A stretch of DNA of 64,000 bases from Sphingosinicella sp. CPCC 101087 (GCF_004151485.1 NZ_SBFF01000009.1:186001-250000); one strand, 5' to 3'; positions 7,367 to 16,038 are shown, counted from the stretch's first letter. Translations and numbers: made by a program. Notes: a model not told the origin generated them from the letters alone.

Positions 7367-7966
7367 TCAGATCGTCTGCGGAGCGTTCCGCGCGCGCGCC
7401 GGCGTGCCGGTGACCGCCGGCTTCGCCGGAGCCTGGCCGCGATCCGCGAGCGGCTGGGCGCTGCTGCCGGGGCAATTGCCGGACGCTTCGGTGAACATCT
7501 TCGGCGCCTGGCCCGGCGCTTCGCGGGTCATCACCCAGCTGCGGGTGCATTGGCCGTTGCGGGTGGCGTGGGAGACGATCCTGTAGCCGACGAAGCCGGC
7601 CGGAAGGCTGGTACCGGCAGCGAGGCGCGGAGCCGCGTGGACGGGCGCCGGCGGCGCCAGGGCGATCAGGCGCATCATCTCGGCCGCGCGGCGATTCATC
7701 TCCATCGCGATCCGGTCGAGCATCGCAAAAGGCGCGGGATCGAACGCGCGAAAGCCCCAGGCCGGGGCGAACCAGCGCGGCGCCGGCGCCCGGGCGATCG
7801 TCACGCGCGGCGCGACGTCGCCGCTATACCGAATATGGGCCACCGAACCGTTCGGCAGGCTGACCTCCATGGTGTGGAAGCGCGGCGCCGATTCGGCGGC
7901 AAGCGCCGTGCCCGCCAGGGCGAACGACGCGAGGCCGGCAAGGGCGGCCTTTCGTGTCAGTCGCAT
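7367..7966 (-). CDS. Hypothetical secreted protein
   Basis: 199 residues from ATG 7966. GGAGGAAG directly upstream fixes this start against a longer frame to 8050. A clear Sec signal peptide (residues 1-23, basic MRLTRK then a hydrophobic core and ALA cleavage) is followed by a small beta-strand domain (FHTMEVSLPNGSVAHIRYSGDVAP), a helical middle and a Ala/Pro-rich end. Two cysteines late in the protein (QCTRSW and GNCPG) could form a disulfide in the periplasm. No family is recognised. The 312 nt upstream hold no other gene. Confidence 0.75.
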   Translation of the reverse strand: MRLTRKAALAGLASFALAGTALAAESAPRFHTMEVSLPNGSVAHIRYSGDVAPRVTIARAPAPRWFAPAWGFRAFDPAPFAMLDRIAMEMNRRAAEMMRLIALAPPAPVHAAPRLAAGTSLPAGFVGYRIVSHATRNGQCTRSWVMTREAPGQAPKMFTEASGNCPGSSAQPLADRGQAPAKPAVTGTPARARNAPQTI

Positions 7967-8278
7967 GATTCTTCCTCCGCTCAAGTTACACGACAGATGG
8001 GCAGAGAGGGCCGGGAGCGCCGACGCCCTCCGCCCGGCCGGCCCCGGCAAGCGGAGCCGACCCGCAAAATACTATTCGGCGGCGATCCGGCTTCAACCGG
8101 TCGCGAACGATTCGTCGTGCGACTGCGCCGGTTCATCGAACGCCCGGCCCAGGCGGACGCGATCCGGCGCGACCGCTTGCATCCGCGAAAAACGGCACGC
8201 AGCGCTCGATGACGCTGCGGCCGCCGGACAGGCGGGATGGCGATTCGTGCCCCGCTGCCGGCCTCGGTCGGGACGACG
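7967..8278. other. Intergenic stretch, nothing recognised
   Basis: 312 nt between the secreted-protein gene start and the stop of the next minus-strand lipoprotein gene. I see no ribosome-site-supported frame, no RNA gene and no strong hairpin. It presumably carries the promoter of the gene at 7367-7966. Confidence 0.4.
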
Positions 8279-8722
8279 CTAGTCGACCACCACCACGTCG
8301 AATTCGGCGATGCGGGCGCCGCCGCACCAGATCTCGCCGCGGCTGTAAGCGGGCGAGCGGGCCTGCTCGTAGCGAACCTGGTCGGTCACCGCCGCCTGAG
8401 GCTCGGGGACGAGGCTCAGGTCGAGCGCGGCAGTGCCGGGAGCCGCGCCGGCATGCGGGGTGAGGGCCGGACGGAAGCCGGCCATCTGGAGATCGACATT
8501 GCCGGTGACGAGAAGCCGGCCGCCCTCGACCGAGCCGGCCCAGTTGCTGGTCTCGCGGAAGGGACAGGCGGGAAGCGAAGCCGGGTCGGCGGCATTCGCA
8601 CCGGCGGCGGCATTCTGCGCAGACCCATTCTCCTGCGCGGCCGGCGGGGCGGCGAGCTCGCCGCCGCAGGCGGCCAGAGCGAGGGCGAAGACGAGGATAT
8701 AGGGGCGGATGACGGTCTTCAT
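8279..8722 (-). CDS. Hypothetical lipoprotein
   Basis: 147 residues. The N-terminus MKTVIRPYILVFALALAACGG is a type II signal peptide with lipobox LAAC (cysteine at about 19), so the mature protein should be acylated. An Ala/Asn/Pro-rich linker to about residue 50 precedes a domain with two cysteines (ACPFRETSNWAGSVEG and EIWCGG). The phrase SNWAGSV and the strand-rich end are repeated in small sphingomonad lipoproteins, and the lipoprotein at 52152 is broadly comparable in build. Function is unknown. It is transcribed away from the hairpin-led gene at 9002. Confidence 0.78.
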   Translation of the reverse strand: MKTVIRPYILVFALALAACGGELAAPPAAQENGSAQNAAAGANAADPASLPACPFRETSNWAGSVEGGRLLVTGNVDLQMAGFRPALTPHAGAAPGTAALDLSLVPEPQAAVTDQVRYEQARSPAYSRGEIWCGGARIAEFDVVVVD

Positions 8723-8942
8723 GCTCTACCTCTCTCTGAATCGGCGGGTGCGGCCTTCGCCTCCCGGCAGGCCCATGGGCGCTACGCAGGTTGACCGCGA
8801 ATGGGAATAGGGCTCGACGCCCGGAACGTTGGGGCACAGCCGACGAGCCCGGCGAGAAATCGAACCGTAACCGGTGCGTAACGGAACTTAATCCCCGATA
8901 GCGGATTGTCGCGCTGGAACTGCCAAGTTCATGCAGTCTTCC

Positions 8943-8972
8943 AGGGCGCTTAGGCCACTGCCGAAGCGCCCT
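8943..8972 (+). promoter_or_regulatory. Strong hairpin in the leader of the small lipoprotein gene
   Basis: AGGGCGCTT (8943-8951) pairs perfectly with AAGCGCCCT (8964-8972), and an inner GGC/GCC (8953-8955 with 8960-8962) leaves a CACT loop. It ends 29 nt before the start at 9002 and is followed by CTCTTTGCG, too few Ts for a sure terminator. It may be a leader structure stabilising the mRNA, or a terminator isolating this gene. Confidence 0.55.
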
Positions 8973-9001
8973 CTTTGCGACAGCAACTATAGGGGATTTC
9001 C

Positions 9002-9259
9002 ATGAGAATTCTGGCTTTTGGCGCCGCTGCGGCCGGTTTGCTCGCGCTTTCCGCCTGCCAAGAATCGGCGACCGAGCAGGCTGCCGACAATGTCGAAGCG
9101 GCGGCCGAGAACGAGGCCGACCTGTACGAGGACATGGGCGAGAACATGACCAACGAGGCCGGCGAGGAAGCGCTCGAGAACCAGGCCGAGGCGATCGAGG
9201 AGGCCGGCGAGAACCAGGCCGACGCGATCGAGAATAGCGGCGACGCCAACAACATGTAA
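9002..9259 (+). CDS. Small acidic lipoprotein
   Basis: 85 residues. A type II signal peptide with lipobox LSAC (cysteine 19) precedes a mature part of about 66 residues made almost only of Ala, Glu, Asn, Asp and Gln. It runs as repeated amphipathic helix units (NQAEAIEEAGENQADAIEN). Such short, highly charged, cysteine-anchored proteins are frequent in sphingomonads and have no known biochemical role. The gene has its own leader hairpin upstream and a terminator hairpin downstream, so it looks like an independent, possibly abundant, transcript. Confidence 0.8.
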   Translation: MRILAFGAAAAGLLALSACQESATEQAADNVEAAAENEADLYEDMGENMTNEAGEEALENQAEAIEEAGENQADAIENSGDANNM

Positions 9260-9280
9260 TCCCCGACCCTCTGCCGGCTG

Positions 9281-9308
9281 GAACGGGCGTCCCTCGGGGC
9301 GCCCGTTC
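9281..9308 (+). terminator. Hairpin terminator after the small lipoprotein gene
   Basis: GAACGGGCG (9281-9289) pairs perfectly with CGCCCGTTC (9300-9308), with a 10-nt G/C-rich loop, 21 nt after the stop codon. No T tract follows, so termination may rely on the stem alone or on Rho. Confidence 0.6.
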
Positions 9309-9605
9309 GACGTTCGGCAGCGTCGCCGTCGGCCTGCGCGTGCGCGCCGGGAGCCGGTCAAGGGCCTTCCATCCCTGCGGAACAGCCAGCGGGATCGAGC
9401 GAAGGCGGCGGATGGGCGCCCCCCCGAACATGTTCCGGGGCCGTGCGGCGCGTTCAAGCCGCCGCGCCAGGCCGAAGCCTCGAAAGCTCGTAGCCACAGT
9501 CGGAACGGGACGAGCCGGGTCATGGCGCGGAAGCCGGTGGCAGGCTTGCCATGGCGGCAGGCGGCCCACGGAAAATGCTTCGTGCCGCACCCGTGCGACC
9601 GAAGT
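9309..9605. other. Intergenic stretch with a palindrome
   Basis: 297 nt. The only structure I see is the palindrome GAACATGTTC with C-rich and G-rich flanks at 9421-9440. The minus-strand open frame running through here lacks a ribosome site and reads as arginine-rich, low-complexity shadow protein. Confidence 0.4.
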
Positions 9606-10076
9606 ATGAGGGAGATCGTGGACGAACCCCGAATCCGCCCCGCCATCGCCTCGGACGTGCCGTCCATCCAGGCCCTGATACGGGATGCCTACGGGCATTA
9701 TGTCGAGCGCCTGGGCCGCGCCCCCGCGCCGATGAGGGCCGACTACGAAGAGCTCGTCGGCCGCGGCGACGCCTGGGTTCTCGCCATAGGCGACGACGTC
9801 GGCGGCCTCATCGTCCTGCGGACGGAAGCCGACCACCTCCTCGTCAGCAACGTCGCCGTGGCCAAGGCCCACCAAGGCCGGGGATTTGGACGAGGGCTTC
9901 TTGACCATGCCGAGCGGCGCGCCCGGCAGCAGGGCATCGACGATCTGCGCCTCTACACCAACGCGCTGATGCACGAGAATCTGGCAATCTACGCAAAGCT
10001 CGGCTGGGAGGAATATGACCGCCGCGAGCAGGACGGGTTCCATCGCGTGTTCATGCGCAAGCGCCTTGCGCCCTAG
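9606..10076 (+). CDS. GNAT family N-acetyltransferase
   Basis: 156 residues from ATG 9606; a GTG at 9618 is also possible because AGGGAG lies at 9609-9614. A single GNAT fold (acetyl-CoA dependent acyl transfer): N-terminal IRPAIASDVPSIQAL, the acetyl-CoA loop VAKAHQGRGFGRGLLDHAE (Q/RxxGxG/A type) near residues 87-105, and the C-terminal LYTNALMHENLAIYAKLGWEE with the conserved N and Y residues. The substrate is unknown. Upstream is a gene-free 300 nt; downstream is the convergent nuclease gene. Confidence 0.85.
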   Translation: MREIVDEPRIRPAIASDVPSIQALIRDAYGHYVERLGRAPAPMRADYEELVGRGDAWVLAIGDDVGGLIVLRTEADHLLVSNVAVAKAHQGRGFGRGLLDHAERRARQQGIDDLRLYTNALMHENLAIYAKLGWEEYDRREQDGFHRVFMRKRLAP

Positions 10077-10121
10077 AAGGCGCTTCCACGGATCCAGCGC
10101 CGACGACGTTTACGAAAGGGC

Positions 10122-10694
10122 TCAGGCGCACCAGCCCTTGCGGGGCCCGCCATCATAGGTCCGGGCCAGCCCCTCGGCGACGAGGCGGTCGCCGAGCGAC
10201 CGGCCGCCGCGCGTGGCGATCCTGAGCTTGCGCCCGTAGCGGTCCTCGTCGCGCGCGATCGCCACCAGCTCGAACGGTCCCTCGTCGACCAGAGCGCGCA
10301 GCCGCCTCGTGGCGCGGGCGCCGAGCTCGGCCTCGCGCGGGCAGCGCGGCGAGAATATTTCCGGCGTGTCGATATCGGCGATCCGCACGCGCATGCCGGC
10401 GACGTCGAGCGTGTCGCCATCGACCACCCGAACCGTGGCGGGGTCGATCCGGGCGCCCACCGGCGCCGGGCGGCCGTTCTTCGGCGCCGGCCCGGGCCGG
10501 ACCGCGGACCGCGGACCGGTCCAGGAATCCGCAGGCGCGGCGGCGATCCCGCCCGGCGCCTCGACGACGGTCGGCGAGCGCCACCACCCCAGCGCGTGGA
10601 AAGCGAACAGGGCGAGCAGCAGGCCGACCCAGGCCAGGCTGCGAATATCGGCAAGTAAAGGGGAGCGGCGGCGGAAGCGGGAGGGAGCGGTCAT
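10122..10694 (-). CDS. Thermonuclease (SNase) family nuclease, membrane-anchored or exported
   Basis: 190 residues. A hydrophobic segment at about 17-36 acts as signal anchor or signal peptide, followed by a proline-rich linker. The staphylococcal-nuclease domain runs from about residue 85. VRVVDGDTLDVAGMRVRI gives the Ca-binding DGDT and first arginine, ADIDTPEI the IDxPE motif with the catalytic glutamate neighbourhood, and RDEDRYGRKL the second arginine. SNase-type enzymes cleave DNA and RNA to 3'-phosphate ends. A periplasmic or outer location suggests nucleotide scavenging. It is convergent with the GNAT gene (45 nt between stops). Confidence 0.87.
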   Translation of the reverse strand: MTAPSRFRRRSPLLADIRSLAWVGLLLALFAFHALGWWRSPTVVEAPGGIAAAPADSWTGPRSAVRPGPAPKNGRPAPVGARIDPATVRVVDGDTLDVAGMRVRIADIDTPEIFSPRCPREAELGARATRRLRALVDEGPFELVAIARDEDRYGRKLRIATRGGRSLGDRLVAEGLARTYDGGPRKGWCA

Positions 10695-10785
10695 CCGCTC
10701 GGGGTAGGGACGCTATGGTCAACGAGCCGTTAACGGTCGGCCAGGGCCGCGCGACCCCGCCCTCTCCCGCAACAGCACGAGGGCT

Positions 10786-12267
10786 TCAGCGAAGGGCGTC
10801 GGCCCGCCGGGCTATCCGGGCGAGGTCATCGACGAAGCGGGCATATTCCTCGCGCTTGCGGTCCGCGTCGGGCACGCGCAGCAGGAAGGAGGGGTGGACG
10901 GTCACCCAGGCCTCGCCGCCTTCCTCGTCGGGCAGCTTGTGGGCGCGTCCGCGCATCGCCGTGATCGTCACCACCTTGCCGAAGATCGAACGGGCGGCGG
11001 TCGCGCCCAGGGCCACGGTAACGGCGGGGCGGATCAGTATCCGCTCCTGCTCGATCCACCATCGGCAGGCCTCGATCTCCGGCGCCTGCGGCTTGGAATG
11101 GATTCGCCGCTTGCCGCGCGGCTCGAACTTGAAATGCTTGACCGCGTTGGTGACGTAGGTCTTCTCCCGGTCGACGCCGGCATCGCCGAGCGCGCGATCG
11201 AACAGCTGGCCCGCGGGGCCCACGAACGGGCGGCCGGCGAGATCCTCCTGGTCGCCCGGCTGCTCGCCGACGAACAGGATCCGGGCGTCGAGCGGCCCTT
11301 CGCCGAACACGGTCTGGGTGGCGTGCTTGTAGAGATGGCAGCGCGTGCACCTCTTGGCGTCCGCGAGCAGCGATTCCCAGGCGGCCAGGGCATTGCCGCC
11401 AGGCTGAATCCGGCGCTCCGCCTCGTCCGCTTCGGCAAGGCCCTGCCGCTCCGCTGCGGTGAGATCGCTCTTCGGCCGGCTCATTCCGTCTCCTGTCGAT
11501 GCCGCGATCATCGCCGCCTCGCGTGCCGGAGCGGCCTTTATCAGCTCCCCCACCAACGCCGTCTCGGGCATATTTTTCCAGTAGCGGCGCGGCATCTCCT
11601 TCAGCATGGCATCGACGTTCAGCCGGGCGGGATTGAAGATCGAGGCGTAATAGGTCTTCCACACCTGCTCGAGCGGATCGTCGGCAGGGGCGTCGCCGCG
11701 CGCCGCGCCCGGCCCTTCGGCCAGCACCTCGCCGTCCCAGTGGACCGACAGAGCCGGAGTCAGGATCGACCAGCGCATGCCGGCGAAGCGGCGCACGAAG
11801 AAGCCGGCGGCAGCGCGAACGACATGATGGTCGGGCTCGAACCAGGCGACGTAGCGCGGGCCTTCGGGCGTCGCGACCTCGCGGAAGCGGAGGAAGGCGT
11901 GCATCTTGTGGATGTCGCGGCGAACCGTCCGGGCCATGCGCTCCAGGCGCTGGACGAGGGAATCGGCCGCATCGGCGAGGAAGTCCGGCCGGTCGAGGAC
12001 TCGAAGCAGCGCTGCATAGAGCAAGGCGAAACGCTCCGGATCGGAATGGCAGACGACGGTCTCGGCCAGAGTGAGGAAGGCGCGCGGCACTGAGAAGGGC
12101 TCGCCCGGCGGGAGCGGATCCGAAACCGCCGCGTCGAACAGGCCGGACGTCGCCTCGCCGACGCGCCAGAAGATGTCTTGCGGCGGCACGCGCGCGGCGG
12201 CGAGCGGGCGAACGGCATCGCGCCAACCTTCGAAATCATCCTCTGCGGCGAGCGTGACGACGCGCAT
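10786..12267 (-). CDS. UdgX family uracil-DNA binding protein fused to a TIGR03915-type domain
   Basis: 493 residues in two parts. Residues 1 to about 260 match the linker protein often found beside a radical SAM repair enzyme (TIGR03915-like; HKMHAFLRFRE and AWFEPDHHVV are typical). Residues about 300-490 are a uracil-DNA glycosylase domain with cysteines in CTRC (307, 310) and C401 for an iron-sulfur cluster, GEQPGDQEDLAGRPFVGPAG, and GKRRIH (386-390). The KRRIH loop defines UdgX, whose histidine links covalently to the abasic site after uracil removal. The gene sits 9 nt downstream of the radical SAM gene, forming a two-gene repair cassette with a fused linker. Confidence 0.9.
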   Translation of the reverse strand: MRVVTLAAEDDFEGWRDAVRPLAAARVPPQDIFWRVGEATSGLFDAAVSDPLPPGEPFSVPRAFLTLAETVVCHSDPERFALLYAALLRVLDRPDFLADAADSLVQRLERMARTVRRDIHKMHAFLRFREVATPEGPRYVAWFEPDHHVVRAAAGFFVRRFAGMRWSILTPALSVHWDGEVLAEGPGAARGDAPADDPLEQVWKTYYASIFNPARLNVDAMLKEMPRRYWKNMPETALVGELIKAAPAREAAMIAASTGDGMSRPKSDLTAAERQGLAEADEAERRIQPGGNALAAWESLLADAKRCTRCHLYKHATQTVFGEGPLDARILFVGEQPGDQEDLAGRPFVGPAGQLFDRALGDAGVDREKTYVTNAVKHFKFEPRGKRRIHSKPQAPEIEACRWWIEQERILIRPAVTVALGATAARSIFGKVVTITAMRGRAHKLPDEEGGEAWVTVHPSFLLRVPDADRKREEYARFVDDLARIARRADALR

Positions 12268-12276
12268 GCGGCCCCC

Positions 12277-13518
12277 TCATCCGGGAAAGAGCTCCAGCTG
12301 CTCCCTTGGTGGCGCACGCCCGCCGAGCGGGTCAATCCCGTCGGCCAGCGCCACCGGCCGCCAGTCGGCCGCGACGAGGAAGGGGCGGACATTGGCGATC
12401 GACCGGGTGAGCCGGGCGACATCCTCGAGCCGCAACCGCCGCAAGCGGCGCGCGGCGACCAGCCGGTCGACGGCCCGCACGCCGAGGCCCGGCACGCGCA
12501 ACAGCAGAGAGCGGTCGGCCCGATTGACGTCGAGCGGGAAGAGGTCGCGATTGGAGAGCGCCCAGGCGAGCTTCGGATCCTTGTCGAGCGGCAGGTTGCC
12601 GGAAGCGTCCACCGAGGCGGCCACTTCCTCGGCCGAGAACCCGTAATGGCGCAGCATCCAGTCGGCCTGGTAGAGCCGGTGCTCGCGCATCAGCGGCGGC
12701 CGGACCAGAGGCAGGACCGCGCTGGCCTCCGGGATGGGCGAGAAAGCCGAATAATAGACGCGGCGAAGCGCGAAGCGATCGTAGAGGCCGGAGGCGCGGG
12801 CGATGATCGCGCGGTCGTCCGCCCCGTCGGCGCCGACGATCATCTGCGTCGACTGGCCGGTGACGAAGGCGGGCGCGGAGGGGAAATGCCGGCGCGCGTC
12901 CCGGCCCTCTTCGATCGCGCCCTTGAGCTCGCCCATCGCCGTCTCGATCCGGGCCGAATCCTTTTCCGGGGCGAGACGCTCGAGCCCCTGGCGGCTCGGC
13001 AGCTCGACATTGATCGAGAGGCGGTCGGCGTGGAGCCCGGCGCGGCGGACCAGCTCCGGATCCGCGTCGGGGATCGTCTTGAGATGGATATAGCCGCGAA
13101 AATCATGATCCTCCCGCAGCGCCCGGGCGACCTCCACGATCCGCTCCATCGTATAGTCCGGCGAGCGGATGATGCCGGAGGAGAGAAACAGGCCCTCGAT
13201 ATAGTTGCGGCGGTAGAAAGCGAGGGTGAGGTCCACCACCTCGTCGGTGGTGAAGCGGGCCCGCCGGACGTTCGAGCTGCGGCGGTTGATGCAATAATGG
13301 CAGTCGAAGATGCAGCTGTTGGTCAGCAGGATCTTGAGCAGCGAGATGCAACGCCCGTCGGGCGCGTAAGCATGGCAGATGCCCATGCCCTCGGTCGAGC
13401 CGATGCCCTTGCCGCCCACACTGTCGCGCCGCTTGGCGCCCGAGGAGGCGCAGGAGGCATCATATTTGGCGGCGTCGGCGAGAATGGCGAGCTTCTCGCG
13501 CGTGTCGAGGGCGGGCAT
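12277..13518 (-). CDS. Putative DNA modification/repair radical SAM protein (TIGR03916 type)
   Basis: 413 residues. The radical SAM cluster motif is C69-x3-C73-x2-C76 (NSCIFDCHYC), followed by a TIM-barrel half with SSGIIRSPDYTMERI, HLKTIPDA and SINVELPS. The C-terminal third holds helix-hairpin-helix type DNA-binding sequence (LLLRVPGLGVRAVDRLVAARR, about residues 340-360), as in nucleotide-excision and glycosylase proteins. The family is always found with a UDG-like protein and the TIGR03915 linker; the chemistry is unproven but presumed to act on damaged or modified DNA. It is first in the operon with UdgX 9 nt downstream. Confidence 0.9.
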   Translation of the reverse strand: MPALDTREKLAILADAAKYDASCASSGAKRRDSVGGKGIGSTEGMGICHAYAPDGRCISLLKILLTNSCIFDCHYCINRRSSNVRRARFTTDEVVDLTLAFYRRNYIEGLFLSSGIIRSPDYTMERIVEVARALREDHDFRGYIHLKTIPDADPELVRRAGLHADRLSINVELPSRQGLERLAPEKDSARIETAMGELKGAIEEGRDARRHFPSAPAFVTGQSTQMIVGADGADDRAIIARASGLYDRFALRRVYYSAFSPIPEASAVLPLVRPPLMREHRLYQADWMLRHYGFSAEEVAASVDASGNLPLDKDPKLAWALSNRDLFPLDVNRADRSLLLRVPGLGVRAVDRLVAARRLRRLRLEDVARLTRSIANVRPFLVAADWRPVALADGIDPLGGRAPPREQLELFPG

Positions 13519-13644
13519 GGGTTCCCATTATGTTCTTCCGCGGGCGCTGTCCATGGAAGATCCGGCCAAGCGGTTAGAAATATGGAGGAATTCAGCCCGA
13601 GACTTTGCTCCTCGTAGCATCCTTCATTGCGCCGGACGACGAAA

Positions 13645-13687
13645 GTGAGGGGAGAGCGCGCGGCGACCGCACGCTGCCCCCCCTCAC
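13645..13687 (-). terminator. Hairpin downstream of the TonB receptor gene
   Basis: GTGAGGGG (13645-13652) pairs with CCCCTCAC (13680-13687), 53 nt past the receptor stop on the minus strand. On that strand the stem is followed by TTTCGTC, a weak U tract. It is a modest candidate terminator. Confidence 0.4.
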
Positions 13688-13739
13688 CCTCGCTCGCGCC
13701 CTTGCGCCTTCGCGTGAGTCCTGGACGCGTCGGGGTCGC

Positions 13740-16001
13740 CTAGAAAGCGACCCGCACCGTTGCCTGGAACAGGCGGCCGGAGCGTTCGCGCTCCAGCTCG
13801 AACTCGTCAATGTCGCCGGCGGCGCGATTGGCGAGGACGTCTTCGAACGAATCGCCGTCATATTTGCGGAAGATCTCGCGCTTGGTGCGGTTGAGCAGGT
13901 TCTGCGCGGAGAGGCGGACCACGACGTTGCGGCCGAAGCGGCGCTCGACGAACGCCTCGAGGTCCGGGGTATAATGCAACTCCACCGTCTCGTCGAAATT
14001 GCTCTCGACCGCGTCGCTACGGCCCGACAGCGAGGCGCCGAAGCTGGCGTCCAGCGTGCGCACCGTCTGGATGAAGCCGACATTGTAGAGATGGTGCGGC
14101 TGGTTGTTGAACCGACGCTCCTGGCCGGTGAAGGGATCGGTCGTCTCGCTGTCGAGATAGGTGTAGTTGGCGAAGATTCCGGTGTCGGGCAGTCCGATGA
14201 AGTCGAGCGGCGTCGACAGGTCGACCTCCACGCCCCACATCGCCCCGTCGCCGATATTGCGCGGCTGGAAGACGTTGCCGGGTTCGCCGTTCAGCGGATC
14301 CTCGCCGGTCGCGACGAGCTCGATGAGATCGGTGATGTCGCGATAGAAGAGATTGATCCCGAATATCCCGTTGGTGCCGACGCGCCGCTCATAGCCGACA
14401 TCGACGCCCCAGGCGCGCTGGTTGCGGAGCGCCGGATTGCCGACCAGCTCGTCCTCGTCGCCGGGATTCTCCTCCTGCCGGTAAGGCGAGATGAGATCGT
14501 AATCGGGCCGGCGCACGGTGCGCGCGATCGAGGCGCGGAACTGGTTGGACGCGCTCGGCGCCCAGCGCAGATGGAGCGACGGGTTGAGGCTCTCCTGGTC
14601 GAACTCCGCGACCCCGCCGTCGCTCGCGGTACGGCGGCGGGTGATCTCGTAGCGGAGGCCGGCGTCGAGGGTGAGGCCCGGCGCCGGGTCCAGGGTCAGG
14701 CGGGCATAGGGATCGTAGCGGGTCTCGCGGATCGTGAAGATCGATCCCGGCGGAGTTTCCTCCTCGAGCTCGCCATCGTCCATCTCGAAGACGCGGTTGG
14801 CGCCGTCCCGCTCCTTGCGCAGCAGGTCGACGCCGAGCTTCAGCTGCCAGGGATCGGATCCGAAGCGGTAGCTCAAGGTGCCCGAATATTCCTCGTCGTC
14901 GATATCGAGCGATTCCGTCCCGGCCAGTTCGGCTTCCTCGAGCGTGTCGCCCTCGTCGATCTCGACGTCGGTATTCTCGCGGAAGGCCGACCAGCCGGCG
15001 GCGAAGCCGAGCTCGCCCGGCCCGACCGGAAGCTCGCCGTCGAACGTGAGGCCATAAGTCTGCTGGCTGATCCGCTCGCGCTGGATCTCGACCTCGTCGA
15101 GCTCCAGCTCCGCGCCTTCATAGGTGATCGAGGTCTCGTCCTCGTTCCGGTCGGTGTCGACGAACAGGCCGGAAAGGCGGACCTGCCCGGCGCCGACGGG
15201 GCTGCTGATCTCGAAATTGCCGGAAATGTCGGTGCCGTCGCGCGTGTCGTCCTGGAGCTCGATATTGTCGAACTCGGGATTGGTCTCGTCGGCGTCGAGC
15301 GGCACCTCGTCGCCGAAGCGGTAGCTCACCTTCTTCTTGGGGTTGCGCCGCTCCTGATAGTTGAGCGCCGCCCAGAAGCTGGCCTGGCCGATCGTTCCGG
15401 CATAGGCCGCCGCGGCGGACGGGCGGACGCCGCCATCCTGGTTCAGCAGGGCGCCGGCGCGAAGGAAGCCGCCCTGGAAGGTGGCGCTTTCCTTGGTGAT
15501 GACGTTGATCGTGCCGGCGACGCCGTCGCTCGGCTGGTCGGCGCGCGGGGCGCGAACCAGCTCGATCCGCTCGACCAGCTCGGCCGGGATCCGGTCGACG
15601 AAGAAGCTGCGGTCGGCCTCCCCGCCGGGCGCGCGGCGGCCGTTGATGAGGATGTTGGTAAAGCCGGGCGGAAGGCCGCGGATCTGGGCGCCGTCATATT
15701 CGAGCACGTCCGAAGTGAAGGTGACTCCGGGCACGCGCTTCAGCATCTCGCCGACCGAGACCGGCTCGAAACGCTGGAAATATTCGAGATCGTAGGAGAG
15801 GACCGGATTCACGTCCTCGGTCCGGTTGCGGAAGGTGAGGCGGCCGGTGACGATGATGTCGCGCGCCTCCTCGGCCTCGCCCGGGGCGGGAAGCGCCTGC
15901 GCGTCGGCCGCATCCGTCATGCCGTCTTCGGCGAGGACCGGCGCCGGAGCGCCCGCGGCGGCCAGGGCGCACCCGACCAGCAGCATCGGCTTCATCCGCA
16001 T
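13740..16001 (-). CDS. TonB-dependent outer membrane receptor
   Basis: 753 residues from ATG 16001; GGGGGAA just upstream supports this start rather than ATG 16016, which has no ribosome site. A signal peptide (residues 1-25, ending VLAED) precedes an N-terminal plug domain (VGEMLKRVPGV, IRGLPPGFTNILINGRRAP, ERIELVRAP) and a 22-strand type beta-barrel rich in aromatic girdle residues, ending in a C-terminal phenylalanine. It has no carboxypeptidase-like N-terminal domain. It is divergent from a beta-propeller phytase gene with an 85-nt shared promoter region, so its substrate may be phytate or an inositol-phosphate product (inference from context). Confidence 0.9.
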   Translation of the reverse strand: MRMKPMLLVGCALAAAGAPAPVLAEDGMTDAADAQALPAPGEAEEARDIIVTGRLTFRNRTEDVNPVLSYDLEYFQRFEPVSVGEMLKRVPGVTFTSDVLEYDGAQIRGLPPGFTNILINGRRAPGGEADRSFFVDRIPAELVERIELVRAPRADQPSDGVAGTINVITKESATFQGGFLRAGALLNQDGGVRPSAAAAYAGTIGQASFWAALNYQERRNPKKKVSYRFGDEVPLDADETNPEFDNIELQDDTRDGTDISGNFEISSPVGAGQVRLSGLFVDTDRNEDETSITYEGAELELDEVEIQRERISQQTYGLTFDGELPVGPGELGFAAGWSAFRENTDVEIDEGDTLEEAELAGTESLDIDDEEYSGTLSYRFGSDPWQLKLGVDLLRKERDGANRVFEMDDGELEEETPPGSIFTIRETRYDPYARLTLDPAPGLTLDAGLRYEITRRRTASDGGVAEFDQESLNPSLHLRWAPSASNQFRASIARTVRRPDYDLISPYRQEENPGDEDELVGNPALRNQRAWGVDVGYERRVGTNGIFGINLFYRDITDLIELVATGEDPLNGEPGNVFQPRNIGDGAMWGVEVDLSTPLDFIGLPDTGIFANYTYLDSETTDPFTGQERRFNNQPHHLYNVGFIQTVRTLDASFGASLSGRSDAVESNFDETVELHYTPDLEAFVERRFGRNVVVRLSAQNLLNRTKREIFRKYDGDSFEDVLANRAAGDIDEFELERERSGRLFQATVRVAF

Positions 16002-16024
16002 GAAATATTCCCCCATGATTGAAC

Positions 16025-16038
16025 GTCACACAAGTGAC
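16025..16038. promoter_or_regulatory. GTCAC-N4-GTGAC palindrome between receptor and phytase genes
   Basis: GTCACACAAGTGAC, a perfect 5-bp inverted repeat with 4-nt spacer. It lies 49 nt before the phytase start and 24 nt before the receptor start, so one bound protein could affect both divergent genes. A 13-of-14 match occurs at 20112-20125. Confidence 0.45.

Noticed and set aside
8133-10043. 636-codon minus-strand frame across several genes
   Set aside because: It runs against the small lipoprotein and GNAT genes, which have ribosome sites and recognisable motifs. The translation is arginine/proline-rich low complexity.
13605-16022. 805-codon plus-strand frame opposite the TonB receptor
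   Set aside because: The minus-strand receptor has signal peptide, plug motifs and terminal phenylalanine; the opposite frame is a composition shadow.
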